Of a stretch of DNA of 64,000 nucleotides, positions 10,501-18,858 are shown piece after piece. Location of the stretch: positions 434,001 to 498,000 of the forward strand of contig OZ025839.1 in NCBI GenBank assembly GCA_964019425.1. The letters run 5' to 3'. Position numbers and translations under genes: made by a program. Each line of letters begins with the position of its first letter. Position 1 is the stretch's first letter. The notes below the pieces were generated by a model. That model was not told the origin of the DNA and did no database searches. It was given only the letters and a program-made list of their open reading frames with translations. The stretch comes from Flectonema sp. DT1601 (lineage: Eukaryota; Euglenozoa; Diplonemea; Diplonemida; Diplonemidae).

Positions 10501-11241
10501 GAAGATACAGCAGAAGTATCCGAACTCCCAGTTGGTGAGTGGACTGACACTTTTAAAGGTATACTTGATAAGCTAAGTAAGAATAAAACAATTAACAAGT
10601 ACGATTCGACCAGCACTGACACAGAAGTAGGGTTTTGTCTGTACTTCCAGAAAGCTAAGCATCGCGTGGTTGAATCGTTTTTAGAGAGAAAACTGAAACG
10701 AAAATTAACCGCTCATATTACTCTCTTTGAAACAAACAAAAATATAACCAACTACGTGGGTACTACTGAGCTGGTAAATTGCGGATTCTTCGATATACGT
10801 ATGGATATGTACAGAAGGAGAAAAGAACAACAACTCATCGCCCTTCAGGATCAAATTAACGAACTCTCAAACAGAATTTTATTCGCAAAAGTATTTACTG
10901 AAAAAAATCTCGTTACTGCGAGTGAAGACAAAGTTATTCAGATTCTGTTGAGTAAGGGAGTTAAAAACTGTGAAGAGTTATATAAAAAAACTACATGCAG
11001 TTCTCTAAGCAAAGAACAAATTAGTAAAAGAGAAGACAAACTTAAAGGCCTTCACGAGCAAAGTGCTGTCCTAAAAAATGTGACCATTGAAGAGATGTGG
11101 AGAGATGACCTTTATAGGTTAGCAAGAGGCTATATTTCATTCTTTGGATTGAAGGGATCTGAAATCATGGAGCGACTAGACAATGCCCCTGACATGCTAC
11201 GTCAGAACCACGATGAGGAATATGTGAGTATGATTTTATAG
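7501..11241 (+). CDS. TOP2: DNA topoisomerase II, paralogue A
   Basis: The 1246-residue enzyme passes one DNA duplex through another using ATP. The N-terminal GHKL ATPase has DEILVNVSDN and ITGGRNGIGAKATN. The TOPRIM domain has EGDSAKSLAVAG (about 464-475) and the metal-binding MCDQDPDGNHIKG (about 542-554). The winged-helix catalytic tyrosine is Tyr806 in SPRYITT, after GETSLHETIIKLAQ. The coiled-coil gate and the C-gate follow. It stops at the end of the catalytic core, without the long charged C-terminal domain, carrying nuclear localisation signals, that is usual in animal and fungal enzymes. The N-terminus is strongly basic (MFRTGIRRGRRMVMQAARES), compatible with mitochondrial import; this is inference. 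The next gene is a paralogue of about the same length, clearly diverged. A GTGAGT site close to the stop (11230) could in principle be a donor for a further exon; I see no exon to join. Confidence 0.97.
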   Translation: MFRTGIRRGRRMVMQAARESEKSVEEKYTSLSPQQHVLRRPDMYVGSKRVETVRTWVVDGERDVCLQACREVAIVPALVKIVDEILVNVSDNYIRTLDTTSPTTELIVKITDHEIMVQNNGKCVDVEWHKKSEKYCPELVFGDFKAGSNFNDAGNRITGGRNGIGAKATNALSHKFTVEIGDKSRKRLYCQSWFDSMDKFTTPEITEDYEGDEFTRITFSPMLEYFGMTHLDEVHRAVIQRRVVDIAACCNGLSVILNGKRLPIRSFEEYVRCRYAEDDEEGTIEPSVYFTKFNGTAGNKGIELPWEIAVGVRKHEPLSFVNAVNTTEGGSHVNVVQGQIIDALQYSLFGDNHSSSQRFIIRDNLGLYIKCLIANPEFSSQSKDKLTYPRSQDISIDIPEEFLQQICSSPKITEPIIDAWNAATAYKSEQNAKNRAKKILINKLEDANFAGTDVSYKCKLILTEGDSAKSLAVAGLAEFGRDYWGVMPLRGKLLNISRGSNEKKAAKNVMLREIQTTLGLDVNKTYATQEDKKTLRYGSVVLMCDQDPDGNHIKGLIINWIRCLWPALLKDSNFLKQIVTPLIKAIPKKGEEKWFFAPAEYLQWAKKLSPSESSKYKIKYYKGLGSSTSKEGKEYFRQLNDPKRPLLVDFTPMKALDEKALSLAFDDGREDDRKKMLSGPQEDLDTSLGVIDIHSFIHTDLANYFRYSNERAVPCSVDGLKPSQRKVLFTCFETRLEAPKELKVAQLSGAVAQRTAYHHGETSLHETIIKLAQEFVGSGNNVPLLEPIGQFGTRLGGGSDHASPRYITTRLTPLARLLFPEADDCLLDYRSDEGHLIEPEYYVPVVPVALVNSIQGIGTGYATKIPSYDPLVVISLIIHFFTQSNRTRAEEHDTERRALRVRAEKNRKQVIRKINSDVKEEWEKIQRTSNKKSKILEDRDYHSRMVKEDVRRKYAFELKKTRDSLKEYESMQNPYDLFPWYQGHSQNGRNGESYGTFTMFEDTAEVSELPVGEWTDTFKGILDKLSKNKTINKYDSTSTDTEVGFCLYFQKAKHRVVESFLERKLKRKLTAHITLFETNKNITNYVGTTELVNCGFFDIRMDMYRRRKEQQLIALQDQINELSNRILFAKVFTEKNLVTASEDKVIQILLSKGVKNCEELYKKTTCSSLSKEQISKREDKLKGLHEQSAVLKNVTIEEMWRDDLYRLARGYISFFGLKGSEIMERLDNAPDMLRQNHDEEYVSMIL

Positions 11242-11309
11242 GTAAGACGGGATTCTGTCTGCGTTCAGCCAAATATATAGTGGTTTTTTTTTTTTTTTTT
11301 TTTTTTTTT

Positions 11310-11430
11310 TTGTACCCACAAAACTTATTGTTCGGTAGAAAGAGAATTGTGGGCAGCGTAACTAACCTTTTCTTGTATTAGGATTTTGTTAACGGTCGCG
11401 TACAAAATAAACACAAAAGTGTGGGTAAGA
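11310..11430 (+). repeat. Dispersed repeat A, copy 1
   Basis: Shares with copies at 34056-34213 (minus strand) and 56875-57027 a leading T-run and GTACCCACA, the invariant block TTCGGTAGAAAGAGAATT, then GTAACTAACC, and at the end GTGTGGGTAAGA. TACCCACA (11313-11320) and TGTGGGTA (11420-11427) are complementary. It lies 70 nt downstream of the topoisomerase A stop codon. Confidence 0.85.
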
Positions 11431-11577
11431 GAGGCTGATTTTGGTTCACCTCCCCTTTATTTTGTTGCTTAGATTACTTTACAAACGTGAAAGAAACGAA
11501 AGCTTTTAGTCAAAGCCAGTCTCTCTTATTGCTGGGGATGTTGCATACTCGTGCTCATTCATTTTTCTTCTACAGAC

Positions 11578-11616
<39 letters not shown>

Positions 11617-12515
11617 TAGAATTGTTCACGATCACTGTCATTATTGAAGACTAACGAACCTATTTCAGGTAGCTATATTGAACTCCCCTATCTCTCCCCT
11701 TTTACAACGATTAAAAAGAAAAAAAAAAAAAAATAAGTAATAATAATAATAATAATAATAATAATGATGATTATGCAATTTAGAAGGTATTTGAGCATTA
11801 CTTTAACGTTTCTCATATATACTGAGAAAACAAGGATTGTCACCGGAAGGTATCGGGTATAAGATACAGTATCATGATGTTCCCACCCCTATACTGATTT
11901 TTATTTGTTTCTTTGTGGGTTTTTTTTTTTTTTTTTTTTTTTTCTCCTTCTGTTAAGTAGTACCTGACTTGGTCCTGTTGATACGGGTGGTAAGGAATTC
12001 TTCATAGTTTCTGAAATTTATGGTGTTTTTTTTTTTTCTCTCTTTTTTTTGTTGTTGTTGCATAAAATAAATCACTAATGTCTGTGCTGCGGTTCTCCCC
12101 TCCCCGGAGTGAAAACGATATCAGTAAAAAATCCATCCTGTGTAACTCAAGTAACGACCGAATCCGTAAAAGGATTTGTCCTTGAAGGTTCTAATGAACT
12201 AGCACAAGGCCAAACCGACCACTACCGTAGTAGATCTTGAAAGGAAAACTTCCTGACAATACTTAATAAAGAACCCCGTGAACTTCACTCGAAGTTGTAT
12301 TGTATTTTGTATTACTGTTCGCTGTGTTCCCTCGCCATTAACCCAGTATGCACTGGTGCGGAAACTACGTTCATACGAAGTTGTTGTTTGCAGTGACTTG
12401 CAAAAAAAAAAAAAAAAAAATGACAATGAGAAAAAAAGAAATGTTTTTATTCGGCCTACCTACTAGTAGTTGTGTTTTGATTGTATTAGCTTTATTTTCT
12501 TTTCTTTTTTTTTTC

Positions 12516-12532
12516 GTACCGACGTAGTCGGA
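12516..12532 (+). repeat. Hairpin repeat B, copy 1
   Basis: GTACCGACGTAGTCGGA follows a T-run. CCGAC-GTA-GTCGG is a perfect 5-bp stem with a 3-nt loop. Copies at 18065-18081 and 18363-18379 sit in the same context. Confidence 0.7.
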
Positions 12533-12937
12533 CAATAAAAAAGAAGGAGAGAAAAAAAAAAAAATTAAAAAATAAATAAATAAAAGAAATTACCACACAA
12601 CACGAAATAAAGTAAGATTGATCCCTTTTCCCTACAAACAGTATCATGAAGCTAAAACAAACAGCACCTAGAACCTCCGCCCCTTCCTCTTTATTTCCCT
12701 CTCACCGTGCCCACCCCTTAGAATTATTCCTTGTTGGAAGTCGCAGTGAAGTTTAGAATTAAACGTGCACTTTTTAACCAGGTTTTTTACAAATTGGAGG
12801 GAAAAAAAAAAAATATGATGAATAAAGCAAACAAACTTTAATTTACGGTTGCAAAAAAAAAAAAAAAATATGTAACATTATTTTTGATTTTTTAAAATAA
12901 AAAATTATTTTCAAAAAAAAAAACCAGCAACTACAGC

Positions 12938-15900
12938 ATGAAGAAGGCAGGTGCAGGTTCTGCGTCGCGTAGAATACGAAATGCTCTTCAGAGCAGGTGG
13001 AGTCCCAGTGCAGCTGCTGTTGCTGATGCCCGACCAGTAGAAGAGGTTTATAAAGCCTTATCAATGAAGGACCACGTCTTGTTAAGACCTGAAATGTACA
13101 TCGGAAGCAGATACCCAGAGTCTACAAGGTTATGGGTTGAAGATGCTTGTACAGAAGTAACAGTCGTTCCTGGATTGGCAAAAATATTCGACGAAATCTT
13201 AGTAAACGTTGCTGACAACTTCACTAGAACTCGAACGACAAAAAGACCAACAACAACACTGAACGTTATTATTGAGAATGATAAAATAGAAGTTTACAAT
13301 GACGGCAAGGGTGTCGATGTTCAATGGCACAATGAAATGGAAGCATACTGTCCTGAAGTCGTATTTGGACATTTCAGAGCAGGTAGTAATTTCAACGATA
13401 ATGACGGAGTTCGAATAACCGGAGGTCGTAATGGTGTTGGAGCAAAAGCAACGAACGTCCTCTCTAAGAAATTCACCGTTGAGATTGGGGATTCAGTTCA
13501 GAAGAAACGATACACCCAAACATGGTCTGATTCAATGGCTCATATTGATTTTCCTAAAATTGAAAACAAATATAAAGGATGCGACTACACAAGAATAACA
13601 TTCACCCCTCTGCTGTCATACTTTAACCTAACTGAGATTGACAGCGACCACATGACTTTATTCACAAGTAGACTTTGTGATATAGCTGCTTGCTGTGATG
13701 GGTTAACTGTTTCATTAAACGGAACCGTTATTCCGATTAATTCGTTTCAGGACTTCGTAAAGCAAAAATACACCCAAATGAATAGAGACATAGTTTTTAC
13801 TAAATTCAACGACAACAAACACAACCTTCCTTGGGAGATTGCCGTTGGAGTTAAAAACTACGAAACTATTTCATTCGTCAACGGAATCAACACAAACTAC
13901 GGTGGCTCTCATGTTACTCTCTTACTTGATAAGATTATTGACGTACTTCAAAATAAACTGTTTGGGAGTCACAAAGTAGCCACTCAAAGATCTATAATTA
14001 AAGAGCAAATTACTCTATTTGCGAAATGTCAAATCAGTAGCCCCGAATTCAGCAGTCAGACAAAGGGTAAGATGACGTACCCAAGAACTCAAGATATTAG
14101 TATCGATTTACCTCAGTCTTTCAAAGATGAACTTTGTACTGACAATGACATAACTGCTGGGATAAAGGAGGCTTGGAGAACTAGAATGTCCCGCAATGAT
14201 AAGAAAATGGCAAAACAAAGAGCAAAACGACTAACCATAAGAAAACTTGAAGATGCAAAATACGCAGGTACTTCTCATAGCATGCAATGCAGCCTTGTAC
14301 TGACGGAGGGTGATTCGGCAAAATCGTTAGCTATGGCGGGACTGTCAGAAGTGACCCGTGATTTTTGGGGAATTCTCCCTCTACGAGGAAAAGTATTAAA
14401 TGTCTCAAAAAATTCAGCAGCAAAGTTAGAAAAGAATGACGTATTCACTAATTTAATAAAAGCTCTTGGACTTGAGGAGGACAAAACCTACGAAACCGAT
14501 GAGGAACGAAGCAATCTTCGCTACGGTGCAGTAGTAATAATGTGCGACCAAGATCACGATGGATCACATATCAAAGGACTGATAGTAAATCTTTTTAAAA
14601 CTTATTGGCCTGCCTTACTACGTCACTGGAGCTTTGACAGGAAGAGCAACCTTGGAATGACATCGGAAGACCGCGAGCTCTTATCAACATTAACCAAGGA
14701 GGGTTGCAAAAGACACGAATCATCGTTCATTAAACAGCTAGTTACACCTGTGATAAAAGCATTCCCAAAGAATCAAGAAAATGATGAAAAATGGTTTTTT
14801 AATCAGAATCAATTTGACACGTGGGAAGCAGAGACCATTCAAGAACGGTCTGAGAAAAATCCAAATTACAACCTGTTATCTGATTATCAAATAAAATATT
14901 ATAAAGGTTTAGGGACTAGCAGTAGTAAAGAAGGAAAACAATACTTCAGACAGCTATATCAAAAACAATCACCGCTACTGGTTGATTTCCTTAACATGAG
15001 TGGGGAAGACGAATCATCCATTTCATTGGCATTTGGAGACAATGTGTATAATAGAAAATTATGGCTTGAAGGAGAAAAACGAATTGAGGAACGGGAAGGA
15101 TATGGAGAATCAGTTTCGCTTCAAAGTCTAATGTTTGATGAGGTCTACGAGTATTTTCATCATAGCAACAGTAGAGGTATTCTTTCTGTTATTGATGGGT
15201 TGAAACCTTCACAAAGAAAAGTAATGCACACCTGCTTTACAAACAAACTAACAAAAGAGATAAAAGTAACTCAGTTGGGAGGATTAGTTTTAAAATCTAC
15301 CTCTTATCATCATGGTGAGACATCACTATTTGATACGATAGTTAGAATGGGTCAAAACTATACAGGATCTGGGAATAATATTCCTCTTTTAATGGGACGT
15401 GGACAATTCGGAACTCGTCTTACAGGAGGAAGCGACTATGCAGGACCTCGTTATATTTCTGTTGTACCTTCACCACTAGTAAGACTCGTTTTCCCTGAAG
15501 CTGATGACAATATTCTTGAAGCTCAATATGATGAGGGACGCAGAATTGAACCTGCGCATTACATTCCAATATTCCCTATGTGTCTAGTAAATGGTGGATC
15601 AGGGATTGGTACAGGATACTCTACGAAACTTCCTTCTTATGATCCTCTCGTTGTTGTTTCAGTTATTTTAAATATTATTTCTACTAAGAAAGGTATTAAA
15701 AAGGCCTTCGGTGAACACAAAAGACGTAAAGAACTTCTTGTGCAATACAGAAAAGCTGCAGCTTCACATGCTTTTCAAGTGAGACAAGCGATTGATGAGG
15801 CTACCGATGTGGAGACGCTTCGTGCAAAAGTTGAGTTGGAGGAAAAAGCGAAACCTGTGAAAGCATCTTCTGGAGGTAAGAAAAAAAAAAAAACAAGCAA

Positions 15901-16846
15901 ACCATCCACTAATGGAAAGCTTTCAAAAATGATTTCGTCAATTAAAAATAAAATTGAAGCAGAACACGGACAATCTTCAACGGAAATGAAAGAAATAGAG
16001 CAAGAAATTGAATCTCTAGAGCTATCGCTCGTTCCCTGGTACGATAACCATAAATCACCCAACTGCCCCGGTTTCATCTCAGAAGGCTGTACACATTCGA
16101 AAGGTAATTCACAATACATAACTGAGCTGCCAATAGGAGAATGGACAGAGACGTTTAAAAGCAAACTTGATGCTCTTTTGGACAAACGACTGATCCGTAA
16201 ATACAAAAACAGCTCTTCCGATAGCGAAATTAATTTCGAGATTGTTCATTACGGAAATGAAAAAATGAGGAAGACTGCACAGCAAGTACTTAGCAAAGCC
16301 TTAGCAAAACCGATTCCTCAGCTTCTTTACTTGACGTCTCCTACTGGGGTGAGGGAGATGACGGTCGAAGAGATGATCTTCGATGAATTCTTAACAATGA
16401 GATTAAACCTGTACGAAAAGCGTATTAAAAAACAACAATTACAACGTGAGGCTCAAATAGCTCAGAAGGAAAGATTGCTTGCGGTAATAAAACTAATTAG
16501 AAAACACAGTCCTCACACGGAAAAGGGTATGGAACTTATTGAAGAACAACTAAGTCTTCAAGGGTATCATAATTTTGACTTTAGCAATCAAAAAATGAGT
16601 ACTTTCAGTGAGCAATCTCGAACTCTGACGATACGTTCACTTGAAAAGCTGAAGCTTCCAGTGAATGACACTCCAACAAAGCTATGGAAAAATGAACTGA
16701 TTGAATTTGCGAATCAATATGTAGCACTGAATGGTCTGTCAAAGAAAGACATAACCACTCGATTGCGGAGTAAGAAACACCACCTCCTAAAGGGGTGTCT
16801 TATTGAGAAAATTGAAGATAACATCGTGACCAACAATGTTGTTTAG
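12938..16846 (+). CDS. TOP2: DNA topoisomerase II, paralogue B
   Basis: 1302 residues with the same order of domains as its upstream neighbour: GHKL ATPase (DEILVNVADN, ITGGRNGVGAKATN), TOPRIM (EGDSAKSLAMAG about 457-468; MCDQDHDGSHIKG about 534-546), winged helix with catalytic Tyr839 in GPRYISV, then the gate regions. A lysine-rich insert (GGKKKKKTSKPS near residues 978-989) lies in the linker before the WYDNHKSPN segment. Like paralogue A it ends at the catalytic core with no extended C-terminal tail. The N-terminus (MKKAGAGSASRRIRNALQSR) is basic, Ser/Ala rich and free of acidic residues for about 28 positions, resembling a mitochondrial presequence; this is inference. The tandem arrangement implies an old duplication. 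One copy may serve the nucleus and the other the organelle, but the sequence alone does not decide which. Confidence 0.97.
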   Translation: MKKAGAGSASRRIRNALQSRWSPSAAAVADARPVEEVYKALSMKDHVLLRPEMYIGSRYPESTRLWVEDACTEVTVVPGLAKIFDEILVNVADNFTRTRTTKRPTTTLNVIIENDKIEVYNDGKGVDVQWHNEMEAYCPEVVFGHFRAGSNFNDNDGVRITGGRNGVGAKATNVLSKKFTVEIGDSVQKKRYTQTWSDSMAHIDFPKIENKYKGCDYTRITFTPLLSYFNLTEIDSDHMTLFTSRLCDIAACCDGLTVSLNGTVIPINSFQDFVKQKYTQMNRDIVFTKFNDNKHNLPWEIAVGVKNYETISFVNGINTNYGGSHVTLLLDKIIDVLQNKLFGSHKVATQRSIIKEQITLFAKCQISSPEFSSQTKGKMTYPRTQDISIDLPQSFKDELCTDNDITAGIKEAWRTRMSRNDKKMAKQRAKRLTIRKLEDAKYAGTSHSMQCSLVLTEGDSAKSLAMAGLSEVTRDFWGILPLRGKVLNVSKNSAAKLEKNDVFTNLIKALGLEEDKTYETDEERSNLRYGAVVIMCDQDHDGSHIKGLIVNLFKTYWPALLRHWSFDRKSNLGMTSEDRELLSTLTKEGCKRHESSFIKQLVTPVIKAFPKNQENDEKWFFNQNQFDTWEAETIQERSEKNPNYNLLSDYQIKYYKGLGTSSSKEGKQYFRQLYQKQSPLLVDFLNMSGEDESSISLAFGDNVYNRKLWLEGEKRIEEREGYGESVSLQSLMFDEVYEYFHHSNSRGILSVIDGLKPSQRKVMHTCFTNKLTKEIKVTQLGGLVLKSTSYHHGETSLFDTIVRMGQNYTGSGNNIPLLMGRGQFGTRLTGGSDYAGPRYISVVPSPLVRLVFPEADDNILEAQYDEGRRIEPAHYIPIFPMCLVNGGSGIGTGYSTKLPSYDPLVVVSVILNIISTKKGIKKAFGEHKRRKELLVQYRKAAASHAFQVRQAIDEATDVETLRAKVELEEKAKPVKASSGGKKKKKTSKPSTNGKLSKMISSIKNKIEAEHGQSSTEMKEIEQEIESLELSLVPWYDNHKSPNCPGFISEGCTHSKGNSQYITELPIGEWTETFKSKLDALLDKRLIRKYKNSSSDSEINFEIVHYGNEKMRKTAQQVLSKALAKPIPQLLYLTSPTGVREMTVEEMIFDEFLTMRLNLYEKRIKKQQLQREAQIAQKERLLAVIKLIRKHSPHTEKGMELIEEQLSLQGYHNFDFSNQKMSTFSEQSRTLTIRSLEKLKLPVNDTPTKLWKNELIEFANQYVALNGLSKKDITTRLRSKKHHLLKGCLIEKIEDNIVTNNVV

Positions 16847-16907
16847 AAAATTATTTTATTTGCTTAGATTGGCTTCCCCTGGTGTATAGAATTCTCACCT
16901 TGTCGTT

Positions 16908-16933
16908 GCTTGCACAGGTTACAGTATCGTAGC
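16908..16933 (+). other. Fragment resembling the 5' end of U4 snRNA
   Basis: GCTTGCACAGG then ACAGTATCGTAGC resembles the U4 start GCTTTGCGCAG-TGG-CAGTATCGTAGC, with 12 consecutive identical bases in CAGTATCGTAGC and a matching upstream segment. The expected downstream 5' stem-loop (kink-turn) is not visible, so this is at most a relic or a chance match. Confidence 0.2.
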
Positions 16934-17045
16934 ATCTTGATATCCCCTCGCACATAGACTTTCTTACTGTTGTATTTTGTTCATGTTTGTTAATGGCCTT
17001 TGAGAAAGGAAAAAAAGTATAATGGTTTGTGTTATATTATTCATA

Positions 17046-17076
<31 letters not shown>

Positions 17077-17375
17077 TTATGTTGGTTACTTCTTGTGGCA
17101 TTCACAACAAATTCTTACGTCGTTCGAAGGGGCAATATACTTGCTAAGATTGCCTCGTTTTGTTTCGACTGAGTAGTCTAGAATATGGTGCGCTGATTAG
17201 GTTTTCCATTTCGTAGCTGAAATGAATAAACTTGGCAAACTTGTATTTTTAATTTTTCTTGATTCGCTGACAAAAAAGAACTAACCAGTAATATCTTTTA
17301 TATTTCTTTTTTATTTTTTGTTCAAAGAGTTTTCATATTCGTTTCTCTTTTATTTTCTTTAGTTGTTTACAACCT

Positions 17376-17512
17376 GTTAGCCTCTGGGCAAGGTGGAGGC
17401 TGCAAGTCGATCACTTCCAGCCAATACTATGAAACTACAATTTTCGCGATTGGGTCCTTACTGATGCGGGCTACCCAGACCCCTCGTAGTCATCAGTTTG
17501 TATTTTGCTAAC
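17376..17512. ncRNA. GC-richer structured island (ncRNA candidate)
   Basis: GTTAGC at 17376 pairs with GCTAAC at 17507. Within are AGCCTC...GAGGCT (17379-17401) and the 7-bp stem ACTGATG/CATCAGT (17460-17497), which encloses CGGG...CCCTCG. The region stands out from the AT-rich surroundings and has no open frame of note. I recognise no RNA family. Confidence 0.35.
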
Positions 17513-17755
17513 TAAACTAAACTATATTTTCTTCTCAGGTTAAAATTCCTCAGATTTTGTCCCATAGAAATCCCTTTTTATTTTTTTATTTTTTAGTAAA
17601 AAAAAAACCATAACCCTTAAGCGACTTGAAGGGGGTCAGAGATGGTACTGTTTCCCTATGAAATTAAACGTTAAGTGCAAAATATATCTATTAGCTAATA
17701 TTTCCTTTGACTCTCAATCATTTTCTTTTTACCATTATCTGTCTATGGTTGTTGT

Positions 17756-17872
<117 letters not shown>

Positions 17873-18064
17873 ATTCATGGTAGAACCAAACTAATCTGTT
17901 CTGGAGTCGAATTACAGGATGGAGAGAGCAATGTTTTCTATCAAAGTGATATTTTTTGGTGAGCCATAATCAGCCCATTTTTTACAATTTCAGCCGTCGG
18001 GCTGATTTGTAAGGATACTTTTTGTAAGGGTTTTTTTTTTTTTTTTCCCCCGTTTTTTTTTGTT

Positions 18065-18096
18065 GTACCGACGTAGTCGGAGAAGAAACTATTCAG
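18065..18096 (+). repeat. Hairpin repeat B, copy 2
   Basis: GTACCGACGTAGTCGGA followed by GAAGAAACTATTCAG. The downstream 16 bases match copy 3 at 15 of 16 positions, so the repeat is longer than its hairpin. Confidence 0.75.
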
Positions 18097-18362
18097 ATTA
18101 AAAGCCGTTATTTCTTATAGTCATGATTTATTTTCCCCTGTGCGACAGGATATTTTGTCTGCGTTTCAACGAAATATAAGGCTAATCTGAAATAGTTTTC
18201 TTGCAGTTGTCAAATAAAGCTATCACCTCTCTTTCAAAGTTCCCCCCCCTTTTTTTTTTCTTCTTTTTCACAGTCAGAATCATCACTCAAAACAGTTATT
18301 TTTTATCAAGCACGTAGACTTCGTACTTGTGTAGTCCGGGACTTTTTTATCTTTTTTTCTTT

Positions 18363-18394
18363 GCACCGACGAAGTCGGAGAAGAAACCATTCAG
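18363..18394 (+). repeat. Hairpin repeat B, copy 3
   Basis: GCACCGACGAAGTCGGA followed by GAAGAAACCATTCAG. It again follows a T-rich run. The loop differs by one base from copies 1 and 2, while both stem arms are unchanged. Confidence 0.75.
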
Positions 18395-18742
18395 TAATAA
18401 CATGTGTCTGATTGGCTTTTTTTTAATTGTATTGACGAAACTGTGGTGTAGCTAAAAAAAAAAAAAAAAACTGCCCCAACAAGCAATTTCATTGTTAAAT
18501 AATTATCTCATAGATTTCATTCCTTTCTTTTTTTTATATATATTTTTTTAAAATAATGATTCGTGTATTTTAGTACGGTTGTCCCAGAGAGGATAACAAC
18601 CAAGAATATAGGCGTCTTATGGAAGAAAAAAATAATAAATACTAATGTGTTCACAACTTTCTTTTTTTTTTTTTTTTTTTTTGCTATTCTCTATTATGTA
18701 TTTTTCTCTTCAACAGATGACATTTACAAAATTTTGATGTGG

Positions 18743-18773
<31 letters not shown>

Positions 18774-18858
18774 GGAGATCATTAATGAGAAGTTCAAATA
18801 TTGACATGGTTCTTATATTATATAAGGTATCGAAAAAAAATATAACAATAAATAATAA

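Larger units (their letters stand above)
11242..12937. other. 1.7-kb spacer between the two topoisomerase II genes
   Basis: Holds repeat A copy 1 (11310-11430), a short repeat GACGGGATTCTGTCTGCG (11246-11263; a similar hairpin-forming sequence occurs at 18144-18163), three long T-runs, a (TAA)n microsatellite near 11736-11764 and repeat B copy 1 (12516-12532). The stretch 12140-12410 is richer in GC and has several small stems (for example AACTTC/GAAGTT near 12280 and AACTACG/CGAAGTT near 12363). I see no protein gene. Confidence 0.5.

Noticed and set aside
11242-11460. Possible extra exon of topoisomerase II A joined through GTGAGT and the TATTAG of repeat A
   Set aside because: The sequence after TATTAG has no useful frame, and the upstream frame ends naturally after the catalytic core.
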